Shown here: positions 26,696 to 35,169 of the stretch, in pieces
Layout of the letters: each line of letters begins with the position of its first letter
Position numbering within the stretch: the first letter of the stretch is position 1
DNA from: DATAES01 sp963721305
GTDB taxonomy: Bacteria; Actinomycetota; Acidimicrobiia; Acidimicrobiales; JACDCH01
Reading direction: 5' to 3'
DNA: 64,000 nt
Assembly (NCBI GenBank): GCA_963721305.1
Contig: CAVRIR010000006.1
Span: 124,001 to 188,000 of the forward strand
Translations under genes and position numbers: made by a program
The notes under the pieces: model-generated
What the model was told of the DNA's origin: nothing
Database searches by the model: none
The model's input: the letters and a program-made list of their open reading frames with translations, nothing else

Positions 26696-27667
26696 CTACA
26701 GCCAACCCTTGCGCTTGAACAGCAGATACAGGCCGGCCGGCAAGCAGATGACGAGGAGCGCAGCAAGGACGGCGCCCGCGTGTTGACCGTGGCCCGGATA
26801 GGGCACGTTCATGCCGTACCAGCCTGTGATCAGAGTGGGCACGGCGATGATGGCCGCCCAGCTCGTGACCTTCTTCACGACCAGGTTCATGCGGTAGTCG
26901 CGAAGGATCAGGTTGGTCTCGGCGATCGTGCTGATCCGGTCGCGCAGGGCATCGGTCGACTCGGTGACCCGCAGGATGTGGTCGTACACGTCTTGGTAGT
27001 AGGGATACAGGTCGTCGGTGACCGCCGATCGCTCTCGGCGCATGAGCGCGCTCACCGCCTCCCGCATGGGAACGACGAGCCGATGGAACCGGATGAGTGA
27101 CTGGCGCGCCTCGAACCAGTGCCGTTGTTGCCACGGCTCCATCGGCCGCTCGGAGAAGATCCCCTCGCTGACCTCGTCGTAGAACTCGTCGAACAGCTCG
27201 ATCGTGTCGAAGTAGCCGTCCACGACGACGTCGAGCAAGCCGTAGAGCAAGAAGGTGACGCCGTACGCCGGGAAGTCGGGCGCGCGGTCCCAGCGGGCGA
27301 GCACGGGTTCCATGGAGAACCCTTCGTCCTTGCGGACGGTCACGAGCCAGCGCTCGCCGATGAACGCGTCGATCTCCGTCTCCTCGAGTAGGCCGGAATC
27401 GGAGTCGAGGCGAACGGCGTGACAGGACAGGAACAGGTGCGAGGCGTAGTGGTCGAGCTTTGGTCGCTGGTGTTCATGGAGGGCGTCTTCCACGGCCAGC
27501 GGATGCAGCCCGAGCTCGCTATCCAGCTCGCGCACCTCCTCGTCGGACGGTGCGCAGAAGTCCGCCCACACGATCGTGTCGGGTCGCTCGAGGTGCTCGG
27601 AGATGTCGGCGACCGGGAAGTCCTCGGCCTCGAGCACACCCTTGCAGTACAGCCTCGTATGGGGCAT
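26696..27667 (-). CDS. corA: CorA-family Mg2+/divalent cation channel
   Basis: A 323-residue protein. A large cytoplasmic funnel domain ('TIVWADFCAPSDEEVRELDS', 'HPLAVEDALHEHQRPKLDHY') is followed by a long helix and two C-terminal TMs. The first TM ends in the selectivity motif GMN ('LITGWYGMNVPYPG'), and the C-terminus is basic (FKRKGWL). It forms a pentameric passive channel for Mg2+ (known for the family). The start at 27667 has a GAGGAG site. It lies between the arc-locus scar and the ECF transporter, 24 nt from the latter. Confidence 0.93.
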   Translation of the reverse strand: MPHTRLYCKGVLEAEDFPVADISEHLERPDTIVWADFCAPSDEEVRELDSELGLHPLAVEDALHEHQRPKLDHYASHLFLSCHAVRLDSDSGLLEETEIDAFIGERWLVTVRKDEGFSMEPVLARWDRAPDFPAYGVTFLLYGLLDVVVDGYFDTIELFDEFYDEVSEGIFSERPMEPWQQRHWFEARQSLIRFHRLVVPMREAVSALMRRERSAVTDDLYPYYQDVYDHILRVTESTDALRDRISTIAETNLILRDYRMNLVVKKVTSWAAIIAVPTLITGWYGMNVPYPGHGQHAGAVLAALLVICLPAGLYLLFKRKGWL

Positions 27668-27691
27668 CCGCTCCTCTAACGGTAGGCGGGT

Positions 27692-27807
27692 ACGAACTCC
27701 TCGACACAAGAGCACTCAGCCCGCGGCGATGGCAGCGTCGCCGGCCCATGCCGTGATCCACGGACGATCTCCTTGAGGAAGCTGCGGTTGCGGAGGTTGT
27801 ACGACAT
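27692..27807 (-). pseudogene. Deletion scar: argF codons 1-14 joined to an APC-antiporter fragment
   Basis: Just after arcA, an ATG at 27807 encodes 'MSYNLRNRSFLKEI', matching the N-terminus of the intact argF at 50525-51529 ('MAFNLRNRSFVKEI'). Similarity stops at 27766. The next 69 nt (27692-27760, read on the minus strand) match the APC permease gene near 57378-57446: both encode 'WITAWAG[D/N]AAIA' and share GTCGAGGAGTTCGT further on, with an internal stop in the scar. corA's ribosome site follows at once. The scar shows that locus 1 once continued with argF and an APC antiporter and lost most of both by deletion. Confidence 0.75.
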
Positions 27808-27833
27808 CGGTACCCCTTGGGTCGAGCGACGTT

Positions 27834-29054
27834 TCAGACCACGGGTTCGCGGTCGAATGGGCAGGTCATGCAGTGGCCTCCGCCGCGACCACGACCAAGC
27901 TCGAAGCCTTCGATCGTGATCACTTCTATGCCGGCCTTGCGGAGCGCCGTGTTGGTGCCGGTGTTCCGCTCGTAGGCGACGATGACACCGGGCTCGAGTG
28001 CGACGACATTGTTGCCGTCGTCCCATTGCTCACGCTCGGCCTCGAACGAGTCGCCACCGGTCTCGATCACACGCATCTCTGCGAGACCGAGCGCGTCAGC
28101 CATGCATTGCACGAGCGGTTGGTCCTGTTCCTCGGTGACCAGCTCATCGGGCTTGTCACCGGGGCGGATGGACCAGGTGCGGGCGCCGTACACCACCGGT
28201 GGGAACAGCGTGACGAGGTCTCGATCGCACATGGTGATGACCGTGTCGAGGTGCATGTAGCTGCGCGACTTCGGCAGGTGTACGGCGAGCACCTGCGTGG
28301 CCGAGCCGGCACGGAACAACTCGCGCGCGATCCAGAGCACCGCTTGCGGCGTTGTTCGTTCGCCCATGCCGATCATCACCGTTCCGTTACCGATGGGCTG
28401 GACGTCGCCGCCCTCGACGTGACAGCGGCCCCAGTTCTCGTCTGAGCCGCCGAGCCACACAGGAAACGTCTCGGCCCTGAACATCGGATGGAACCGGTAG
28501 ATGGTCTCCATGATCATCGTCTCGGGCTGGCGGGCCGGCTTCGTCATCGGGTTGATCGTCACGCCGTCGTAGATCCAGCACGACGGATCCCGCTGGAACA
28601 AGAAGTTCGGCAGGGGCGGCAACAGCATGCTGGTGGGGTCGGCCGACTCCCAGACGAGTCCCAGATCACGGCTGACGTCGTTCTTGGTGATGCCGCCGAT
28701 GAGGAAGTCAGCGGCATCGGCGGGCACGGCGCTCTCGATCCACTCACGTGCTCGAACGGACGCGTTGATCCCGACCTCGCGCTCATCGAGGATGTGGTCG
28801 GCCACCCATGCGCGCGCATCCTCGACCTCGAGGGCCTCCGCGAGGAGCGTCTCGGCCTCGAAGACCTCCACACCGCGCTCGCGCATCACCTCGACGAACG
28901 CGTCATGTTCTTGCTTGGCCTTGCTGACCCACAGCACGTCGTCGAACAGCAGCTCCTCCGCGTTTGATGGCGTGAGGCGCGTGTGCTCGAGCCCGGGCCG
29001 GTGAACGATCACCTTGCGCAGCTTGCCGACCTCCGAATGAACTCCGAATGGCAT
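27834..29054 (-). CDS. arcA: Arginine deiminase, copy 1
   Basis: A 406-residue enzyme that hydrolyses L-arginine to citrulline and ammonia, the first step of the ADI pathway. Visible motifs are the N-terminal 'GVHSEVGKLRKVIVHRPG', 'LLFDDVLWV', 'FQRDPSCWI', 'HVEGGDVQPIGNG', 'MHLDTVITMCD' with catalytic His/Asp, and the nucleophile Cys in 'GRGGGHCMTCP'. It is close to copy 2 at 53521-54741: same length, and most residues identical by eye. It lies 40 nt downstream of arcC and is followed by the argF/antiporter scar. Confidence 0.95.
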   Translation of the reverse strand: MPFGVHSEVGKLRKVIVHRPGLEHTRLTPSNAEELLFDDVLWVSKAKQEHDAFVEVMRERGVEVFEAETLLAEALEVEDARAWVADHILDEREVGINASVRAREWIESAVPADAADFLIGGITKNDVSRDLGLVWESADPTSMLLPPLPNFLFQRDPSCWIYDGVTINPMTKPARQPETMIMETIYRFHPMFRAETFPVWLGGSDENWGRCHVEGGDVQPIGNGTVMIGMGERTTPQAVLWIARELFRAGSATQVLAVHLPKSRSYMHLDTVITMCDRDLVTLFPPVVYGARTWSIRPGDKPDELVTEEQDQPLVQCMADALGLAEMRVIETGGDSFEAEREQWDDGNNVVALEPGVIVAYERNTGTNTALRKAGIEVITIEGFELGRGRGGGHCMTCPFDREPVV

Positions 29055-29094
29055 GTGTTCTCCTCCTGCTACCCCGTGACTCGTCGGAAAGGTT

Positions 29095-30033
29095 TCACTG
29101 CGCGTACTCGATGCCGTCGACGTCGGCGCTCACGATCGTGCCGGCCTTGTCTTCGAGCATCCCGCCGATGTCGGACAATCCACCGATGGCTGCCTTCCCG
29201 CCCGACGACCGGGCGAAATCACAGGCCGCCGAGACCTTTGGCAGCATGGATCCCGACCCGAACTCCGCCGAGCGCTCCATGAGCGCATCCGGATGGGCGC
29301 GAGCGATCGCTCGCTGCGTGGGCTTGCCCCAGTCGACGTAGACGGCGTCCGCATCGGTGGCCATCACGAACACGTCGGCTTTCAGGTCGCCGGCGAGCAG
29401 CGCACTGGCGCGGTCCTTGTCGATGACCGCTTCGACCCCTGCGAGCTGGCGCCCGGCCTGGTATGCCACCGGGATGCCGCCGCCGCCCGCGCAGATCACC
29501 ACGGTCTGGCGCTCGAGCAGCCACCGGATCTGGTTCAACTCGAAGATGCGCTTCGGCTCGGGCGAGGGCACGACGCGCCGGAAGGCGTCGCCGTCGGGCT
29601 TGAACGTCCATCCGCGCTCGGCCGCCAGTGCGTCGGCGGACGCACGGTCGTAGACGGGACCAATCGGCTTCGAAGGGTCCTTGAACGCGGGATCGTCGGG
29701 GTCCACCTCGATCATCGTGAGGAGGGTCGCCAGGGGCCGCTCGAACGGCAGCCGGTTCCCGAGCTCCTGCTCGACCAGGTAGCCGATCATCCCCTGCGTC
29801 TCTGCATCGAGCACGTCGAGCGGGTAGGTCGGTACGTCCTCGAAGGCGGCGCCTTGCAGCGCGAGCAGCCCGACCTGCGGGCCGTTCCCGTGGGAGATCA
29901 CGAGCTCGTGCTCGATGGCCACCGGAGCGATCGCGTCGCACGCGACGCGCACGTTCTCGCGCTGGTTCTCACTTCTCATCGGCTCGCCTCGCCTCAGCAA
30001 GGCGTTGCCCCCGAGGGCGACAACGACACGCAT
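29095..30033 (-). CDS. arcC: Carbamate kinase
   Basis: A 312-residue kinase that makes ATP from carbamoyl phosphate, the last step of the ADI pathway. The start at 30033 has AAAGGAG upstream and gives 'MRVVVALGGNALLRRGEP'. Other markers are 'ELVISHGNGPQVGLLALQ', 'VICAGGGGIPVAYQAGR', 'IDKDRASALLAGDLKADVF' and 'FGSGSMLPKVSAACDFARSS'. The C-terminus (AGTIVSADVDG) is also seen in the remnant at 51529-51729. It is the only intact arcC here; arcA follows after 40 nt, and mgtA lies 103 nt upstream. Confidence 0.94.
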   Translation of the reverse strand: MRVVVALGGNALLRRGEPMRSENQRENVRVACDAIAPVAIEHELVISHGNGPQVGLLALQGAAFEDVPTYPLDVLDAETQGMIGYLVEQELGNRLPFERPLATLLTMIEVDPDDPAFKDPSKPIGPVYDRASADALAAERGWTFKPDGDAFRRVVPSPEPKRIFELNQIRWLLERQTVVICAGGGGIPVAYQAGRQLAGVEAVIDKDRASALLAGDLKADVFVMATDADAVYVDWGKPTQRAIARAHPDALMERSAEFGSGSMLPKVSAACDFARSSGGKAAIGGLSDIGGMLEDKAGTIVSADVDGIEYAQ

Positions 30034-30136
30034 GTGCACTCCTTTGCTCGTGGTCTTGACGCAGGCATCGTAGAGATGGGTGTCGTTGGAATTTGTCCAT
30101 GGCCGGCGGATGTCTCTGCCGATTGCGTCCGGCCCG

Positions 30137-32788
30137 CTATCCGCCGGGCTGCGCGACCGGGCGCGGCAGCGTCCCGTGGTGGCTCCACCGGGCGGCGAGG
30201 CGATGGATGCGGTGGACGCGTGGGCGCTTGAGTGATCTGGCCGTGACGGGGGTCGCAACCTTGTAGAAGAAGTACTTGGCGATCTCGACTGATGCCAGGT
30301 ACGCGATCACGAAGGCGACGAGCACGGCGAAGAACCCCGGCGGGAGGGGTGCGAAACCGAGCGCGTCATTGAGTGGGCTCTGGGGGATCAGGGCGCCGAC
30401 GGTCACGACGGCGAGGACGGACACGAGCAGCGGCCGGGATGGTCGGCTTCGGAAGAACGGGACTCGCCGGGTGCGGATGACGAACACGATGAGGGTCTGG
30501 GTGGCGAGAGACTCGACGAACCAGCCGGAGCGGAACTCAGGGGCGGCGGCGTCGAAGACCCAGAGCATGACGGCGAAGGTGGCGAAGTCGAACACCGAGC
30601 TGATCGGCCCGAAACGGATCATGAACCGGCGGATGAAACCGATGTCCCAATGCGACGGGCGGGTGACCTGTTCGGGGTCGACACGATCGGTGGGGATCGT
30701 CATCTGACTGGTGTCGTACAGAAGGTTGTTCAGCAGGATCTGGAACGGCAGCATCGGCAGGAACGGGAGGAACGCGGCGGCGACGGTGACGCTGAACATG
30801 TTCCCGAAGTTCGATGATGTGCCCATCAGCACGTACTTGATGGTGTTGGCGAAGATGCGGCGGCCCTCTGCGACGCCGTCGGCGAGCACGTCGAGATCGC
30901 GGTCGAGCAGGATGATGTCGGCCGCGTCCTTGGCCACGTCGGTCGCCGAGTCGACCGAGATCCCGACATCGGCGTGATGCAGAGCCAGCGCGTCGTTGAC
31001 ACCGTCGCCGAGGAACGCGACCGCCGACCCGGCATCGCGTTGGGCCCGTAGGATGCGCGCCTTCTGCTCCGGGCTGACCCGGGCGAAGATCGTGGCTTCG
31101 TTCACTGCGCTCGTCAGCTTCGCCTCGTCGAGGCTGTCGAGATCGGTCCCGGTGAGCGTGCCACCGGTCGTCAGGCCGAGGGCGCGGCACACGGTCTCGG
31201 CCACCACGGCGTTGTCGCCGGTGACGATCTTGACGGTCACCCCGAGCCCCGCGAGTCGTGCGATCGAGTTGGCCGCCGACGGTTTGGGTTGGTCGAGGAA
31301 CACGAGGAACCCGGCCAAGGCAAGGTCGTGTTCGTCAGCGGCGGTCACCGCGGTGAGCTCCGGCGCGGGTCGGGTGGCCATGGCGACCACGCGGTTGCCG
31401 CTGGCGAACTCGGTGTCGAGCACGGCGCGCGAGCCGTCGGGAACGTCGGTGCAGCAGTCCAAGATCGTCTCGGGAGCCCCCTTGGTGATGAGGAGCCGCT
31501 GCCCGTTGTGGTCGGCCAGCACCGAGACCCGACGCCGGTCGTGATCGAACGGGGCGATAGCCACTCGGTGGAACTCGTTGTTGCGACAAGTGGCCGCGTC
31601 GGGTGATTCCCAGAGCGCGACGTCGAGAGGGTTGCCGCCCACCGCGGTGTCGCCGGTCGCGGCGGCTTCGTTGCACACGAGTCCGAGGGTGAGCACGTCG
31701 CGGTTGTCGTCGCCGTTCGCGGCGATCGCTCGTTGGAAGCTGATGCGCCCGTCGGTGAGCGTGCCGGTCTTGTCGGTGAACAGCACGTCGATGTCGCCGA
31801 GGTCCTCGATGCACACCAGCCGCTTGACGAGCACCTTCTTCGCAGCAAGCCGCCGAGAGCCCGTAGCCAGGCTGGTCGACACGACAGCCGGCAACAGCTG
31901 CGGGGTGATACCGACCGCGACGGCGAGAGAGAACAGCACCGCGTCGATGACCGGGCGCCCCAGGGCAACGTTGATCACGAAGATCGTGACACTGAGCACC
32001 CCGCCGACCTTGGCCAACAACCCCGAGAAGCGAGTGAGCCCGAGCTGGAACTCGGTCTGGGGGTGGCGTTCGCCGAGCCCGACCGCGATCCGCCCGAACT
32101 GGGTGGCCGCCCCGGTCGCCACGACCACGGCGTCGGCGTTGCCCTCCTGCACCAACGTTCCCATGAACAGACAAGACGACAACTCGGCCAGCGCCACGCC
32201 GCCTGCCACCGGCGTCGGTGACTTCACTGACGGGATCGATTCGCCGGTGAGGATCGACTCGTCGCACTCGAGGTTGGTCGCGGTCAGAAGCCGCACATCT
32301 GCAGGAACGATCGACCCGACCCCGAGGTGCACGATGTCGCCCGGCACCAGGTGCGTGACCTCGACGCTCACCGGCTTGCCGTCGCGCGTCGCGGCGACCA
32401 CGTGGCGGATCTCGGAGTGCATGGCCTCCGCGGCTCGTTCTGCTCGGAACTCGTTGACGAACCCGAGACCGACCGATGCCGCCACGATCAACCCGATGAT
32501 GATCGCATCGAGGCCCTCGCCCACAAGGCCCGACACCGCCGCCGCTGCAAGCAGGAGCCAGAGCAACGGGCTGCGGAGCTGGCGACCCAACACCGACCAC
32601 GCGCCCGCATGATGCGATCGCACGGCGTTCGGCCCGAACCTCTCGGTCCGTTCCGCCACCTCCGTCGAATCGAGCCCCAACGCCCGCGTCCCCAGCGCAT
32701 CGAGCACCTCCGCAGGTGTCATGGCCGCGGAGCCCTCGATCGACGGCAGCGACGCAGCACCGTCGACCAACGACGGGGTATCGGACAC
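30137..32788 (-). CDS. mgtA: Magnesium-translocating P-type ATPase (P3B type)
   Basis: An 883-residue P-type ATPase. The order is the N-terminal cytoplasmic region, TM1-2, TGES at 181-184, TM with 'GITPQLLPAVV' (293-303), phosphorylation Asp339 in DKTGTLT, ATP site 'LLITKGAPE', hinge 'FLGDGVNDALALHHADVG', and C-terminal TMs with 'NNLLYDTSQMTIPTD'. The last motif and the overall length fit MgtA/MgtB, importers of Mg2+. GTG start at 32788. The C-terminal tail is basic (KRPRVHRIHRLAARW). It heads the mgtA-arcC-arcA-corA-ECF run on the minus strand. Confidence 0.93.
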   Translation of the reverse strand: MSDTPSLVDGAASLPSIEGSAAMTPAEVLDALGTRALGLDSTEVAERTERFGPNAVRSHHAGAWSVLGRQLRSPLLWLLLAAAAVSGLVGEGLDAIIIGLIVAASVGLGFVNEFRAERAAEAMHSEIRHVVAATRDGKPVSVEVTHLVPGDIVHLGVGSIVPADVRLLTATNLECDESILTGESIPSVKSPTPVAGGVALAELSSCLFMGTLVQEGNADAVVVATGAATQFGRIAVGLGERHPQTEFQLGLTRFSGLLAKVGGVLSVTIFVINVALGRPVIDAVLFSLAVAVGITPQLLPAVVSTSLATGSRRLAAKKVLVKRLVCIEDLGDIDVLFTDKTGTLTDGRISFQRAIAANGDDNRDVLTLGLVCNEAAATGDTAVGGNPLDVALWESPDAATCRNNEFHRVAIAPFDHDRRRVSVLADHNGQRLLITKGAPETILDCCTDVPDGSRAVLDTEFASGNRVVAMATRPAPELTAVTAADEHDLALAGFLVFLDQPKPSAANSIARLAGLGVTVKIVTGDNAVVAETVCRALGLTTGGTLTGTDLDSLDEAKLTSAVNEATIFARVSPEQKARILRAQRDAGSAVAFLGDGVNDALALHHADVGISVDSATDVAKDAADIILLDRDLDVLADGVAEGRRIFANTIKYVLMGTSSNFGNMFSVTVAAAFLPFLPMLPFQILLNNLLYDTSQMTIPTDRVDPEQVTRPSHWDIGFIRRFMIRFGPISSVFDFATFAVMLWVFDAAAPEFRSGWFVESLATQTLIVFVIRTRRVPFFRSRPSRPLLVSVLAVVTVGALIPQSPLNDALGFAPLPPGFFAVLVAFVIAYLASVEIAKYFFYKVATPVTARSLKRPRVHRIHRLAARWSHHGTLPRPVAQPGG

Positions 32789-33038
32789 GCCCCAAGCATG
32801 CCGCCACCACGGCGCGAGCCCGGGTACGCCGAAGCGTGCCCCTGCGGTTGCCCGGCGGGAAGCGCTACGGGAGCGCTTCGAAGCCCCCGAACCCGGTCCG
32901 CGACCAGCTTCGTACCGTCCGTTGCGACTCGACCACGATTCCCGGAATGCTGTTGTCGAGGTCTGTGGGGCGGCCCGCCCGCCCGAACGCCGCTCGTGCG
33001 TCGACCGGACCCGCTATCGAGAGCTACTGGAGGTCCGC

Positions 33039-33470
33039 ATGGCCCGCATCGTGGTGGGTGTCGATGATTCGCTCGGAGGCCGCGCTGCGCTGTCGTGGGC
33101 ATTTGATGAAGCAGCGCTTCGTCATGCGACCCTGGAGGTTGTTCACGCCTGGAGCATGCCGTTGTGGGAGGGCTGGAACAGCGAGTGGCCTGCCGACGAG
33201 GCCTCGTTCCGGGACGAGGCTCACCAACTGGTGGACAAGTTGGTCGCGGAATGCTGCGACACGGCTTCCCCGGTCGAGATCGTTCCGGTGCAGCTCCTGT
33301 GCGAAGGACCGGCGTTCGGTCTCGTGGCACAGTCCCGAACAGCCGATCTGCTGGTCGTCGGATCCCGTGGCCGGGGCGGATTCAAGGGGCTGCTGCTGGG
33401 CTCGGTGAGCACACAGTGCGTGCACCACGCGACATGTCCGGTGGTCGTCATACCGAGTCCCAGCGACTGA
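33039..33470 (+). CDS. Universal stress protein A-like
   Basis: A 143-residue UspA-fold protein: 'MARIVVGVDDSLGGRAALSW', 'LEVVHAWSMPLWEGW', and the ATP-binding loop 'VVGSRGRGGFKGLLLGSVS' (GxxGxxxxxxxxxG[S/T]), ending 'TCPVVVIPSPSD'. ATG at 33039 with GGAGGT about 7 nt upstream. It is single-domain and probably dimeric, binding ATP under stress or hypoxia (family knowledge). It is divergent from mgtA; the 250 bp between them carry no further gene. It converges with the L,D-transpeptidase gene. Confidence 0.93.
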   Translation: MARIVVGVDDSLGGRAALSWAFDEAALRHATLEVVHAWSMPLWEGWNSEWPADEASFRDEAHQLVDKLVAECCDTASPVEIVPVQLLCEGPAFGLVAQSRTADLLVVGSRGRGGFKGLLLGSVSTQCVHHATCPVVVIPSPSD

Positions 33471-33538
33471 GTCCGCGACTGAACCCCCGCAGGTCCGATG
33501 ACTGCTTGGGTGGTTGCGTCATCGGCTCCCGAGTCGAG

Positions 33539-34318
33539 CTACGCGGCGACGATGTCGATGGGGCTGCCGACGGGAACCGGTCGGAGCTGTGCCAGGTCTG
33601 ACTCGTGGAGGCGGATGCAGCCGTGGGAGACGGCGGCGCCGGTCGTGGCGATCTGGCTGTCGGAGCCGAGTGGACCGTGAAGCGCGATCAGGGCGTCGCC
33701 CGAGTTCTCCCAGTCGGTGATGGTGTTCGAGTGGGCGGACGTCACCATGACGAACGCGCCGTAGCCGGGGCTTGGCGGGGCGGCCAAGAGCGCGACGAAG
33801 TACTGCCCCGTCGGAGTCGGGTACGCGGGTAGACCGGTGCCCACCGGGGCCGAGAAGACGGGCTGGCCGTCGCGATAGAGCGTGAGGTGCCTGGTCGCCA
33901 GGTCGACCACGATCCGGTAGGGCGTGACCGCGGTGTCGACGTCAGCGTCGCGCACCCACGCGGTCGAACCATTGGGTCGTTGGGCCAGTCGCACCTCGAA
34001 CCAGCCCGGTTGCTGCGCTATGACGGGCAGGGTCGACGGGGCGCCGAGCCACGTAGCCGGCACTGTGCCGGCCGTCGGACCACCGGGTGACGCGAAGGAA
34101 GGGATGTCGCCTCGCGCCGTCGCCACCAACGTCGAGTCGGCGGGCGCCGACGCGGGACTCGCCGAGGCCGCCGCGGTCGTCCCCGCGGTCGGCGCCGCCG
34201 TCGCGGTCGTCGGTGCCGGGCGTGGAGCCGACGCGTGCTTGCCGGACTTGCTGCAGGCCGGCAACAGCAGACCGACGGCCAGCGCGGTCACGACGGCAAC
34301 GCGGTACCGCCACTTCAT
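33539..34318 (-). CDS. L,D-transpeptidase lipoprotein (YkuD domain)
   Basis: A 259-residue exported enzyme. The signal sequence 'MKWRYRVAVVTALAVGLLLPACS' carries a lipobox with Cys22, followed by an Ala/Thr/Pro-rich linker to about 65, an SH3-like segment ('LPVIAQQPGWFEVRL') and a YkuD domain. The active site is 'ALHGPLG' and 'GAAVSHGCIRLHESD', with the catalytic Cys near residue 233. Family members crosslink peptidoglycan 3-3 or attach proteins to it. The gene is coupled by ATGA (34315-34318) to the lipoprotein gene, which lies 17 nt from the giant repeat gene. This context suggests a role in anchoring that surface protein (inference). Confidence 0.92.
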   Translation of the reverse strand: MKWRYRVAVVTALAVGLLLPACSKSGKHASAPRPAPTTATAAPTAGTTAAASASPASAPADSTLVATARGDIPSFASPGGPTAGTVPATWLGAPSTLPVIAQQPGWFEVRLAQRPNGSTAWVRDADVDTAVTPYRIVVDLATRHLTLYRDGQPVFSAPVGTGLPAYPTPTGQYFVALLAAPPSPGYGAFVMVTSAHSNTITDWENSGDALIALHGPLGSDSQIATTGAAVSHGCIRLHESDLAQLRPVPVGSPIDIVAA

Positions 34319-34785
34319 GTCGCCAGGGACTGCCGGATGACACAGGTCAGGTCCTTCTGCCCCGGCACGGCGCCGCCGACCGACCAGTTCGCGGTGGCTT
34401 GCGGCGCGACCGGCGGGACCGTGACAACTCTGGTCGCCATGACGGTGTCGCCGGGCATGGTGATGAAGTCGACCACGATCGAATAGCCCCGAGAATCGGC
34501 CGTCGAGTTGGTCACCGTGCCCGCGAACGACCATCCGTTCGCGCCGCCGTCGACACACGCTCCGGGCATGACGTCTCCGCGGGCGTTCTTCGCCGGGTCG
34601 TACTCGGGCACGACCACCGATGTCGATGTCGTCGTGGCGCCGATCGACTGCGCGCCAGCGCGGCTGGTTGTCGTCGTGGCGCTGCTCGACGCGGAGTGCG
34701 ATCCGCCGCCGGTGCAGCTGGTCAGCGCGAGGGCCAGCGCGAGGGCGACCACGATGGCCGGCGGGGAGTGGAGGTTGTTGTTCAC
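34315..34785 (-). CDS. Small Thr/Ser-rich lipoprotein with FxLYD-like beta domain
   Basis: A 156-residue exported lipoprotein. The signal 'MNNNLHSPPAIVVALALALA' ends in the lipobox 'ALTSC' (Cys about 24), followed by a Ser/Thr linker (25-65) and a beta-rich domain with 'WSFAGTVTNSTADSRGYSI', 'VTVPPVAPQATANWSVGG' and two Cys (a likely disulfide). The pattern resembles FxLYD domains, which bind surface ligands. It is translationally coupled to the L,D-transpeptidase gene and starts 17 nt after the giant repeat gene stop, so the three are probably one operon. Confidence 0.8.
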   Translation of the reverse strand: MNNNLHSPPAIVVALALALALTSCTGGGSHSASSSATTTTSRAGAQSIGATTTSTSVVVPEYDPAKNARGDVMPGACVDGGANGWSFAGTVTNSTADSRGYSIVVDFITMPGDTVMATRVVTVPPVAPQATANWSVGGAVPGQKDLTCVIRQSLAT

Positions 34786-35169
34786 GACTTTGCGCCTACC
34801 GATCAGCCTGTCACCGGCACTGCCACAGGTGTGATCGGGCTCGGGGGGGCGACGGGCGCGGCGCGAACGATCATTGTCGCCTCCACGGCGGGCGCGGCGT
34901 CACCGTTCGGACCGACGCCAGAGACGGTCGCGACGTTCGTGATGCTCCCGCCCGCGACGTCCGCCGGCGTGGTCGTGTAGGTGGCCGTGCACGTCATGGA
35001 CGCGGCCGGCGCGAGCGTCGTGCTCGGGCACGTGACCGCCGACAGGCCCGGCATCGGGTCCGTCACCATCACGTCGGTCAACGTGACGTTGCCGGTGTTG
35101 GTGACGACGAAGCTGTAGGTGACGAGTTGGTCCGCCGCTGTCACCACGCTCGGGTCGGCCGTCTTCACC

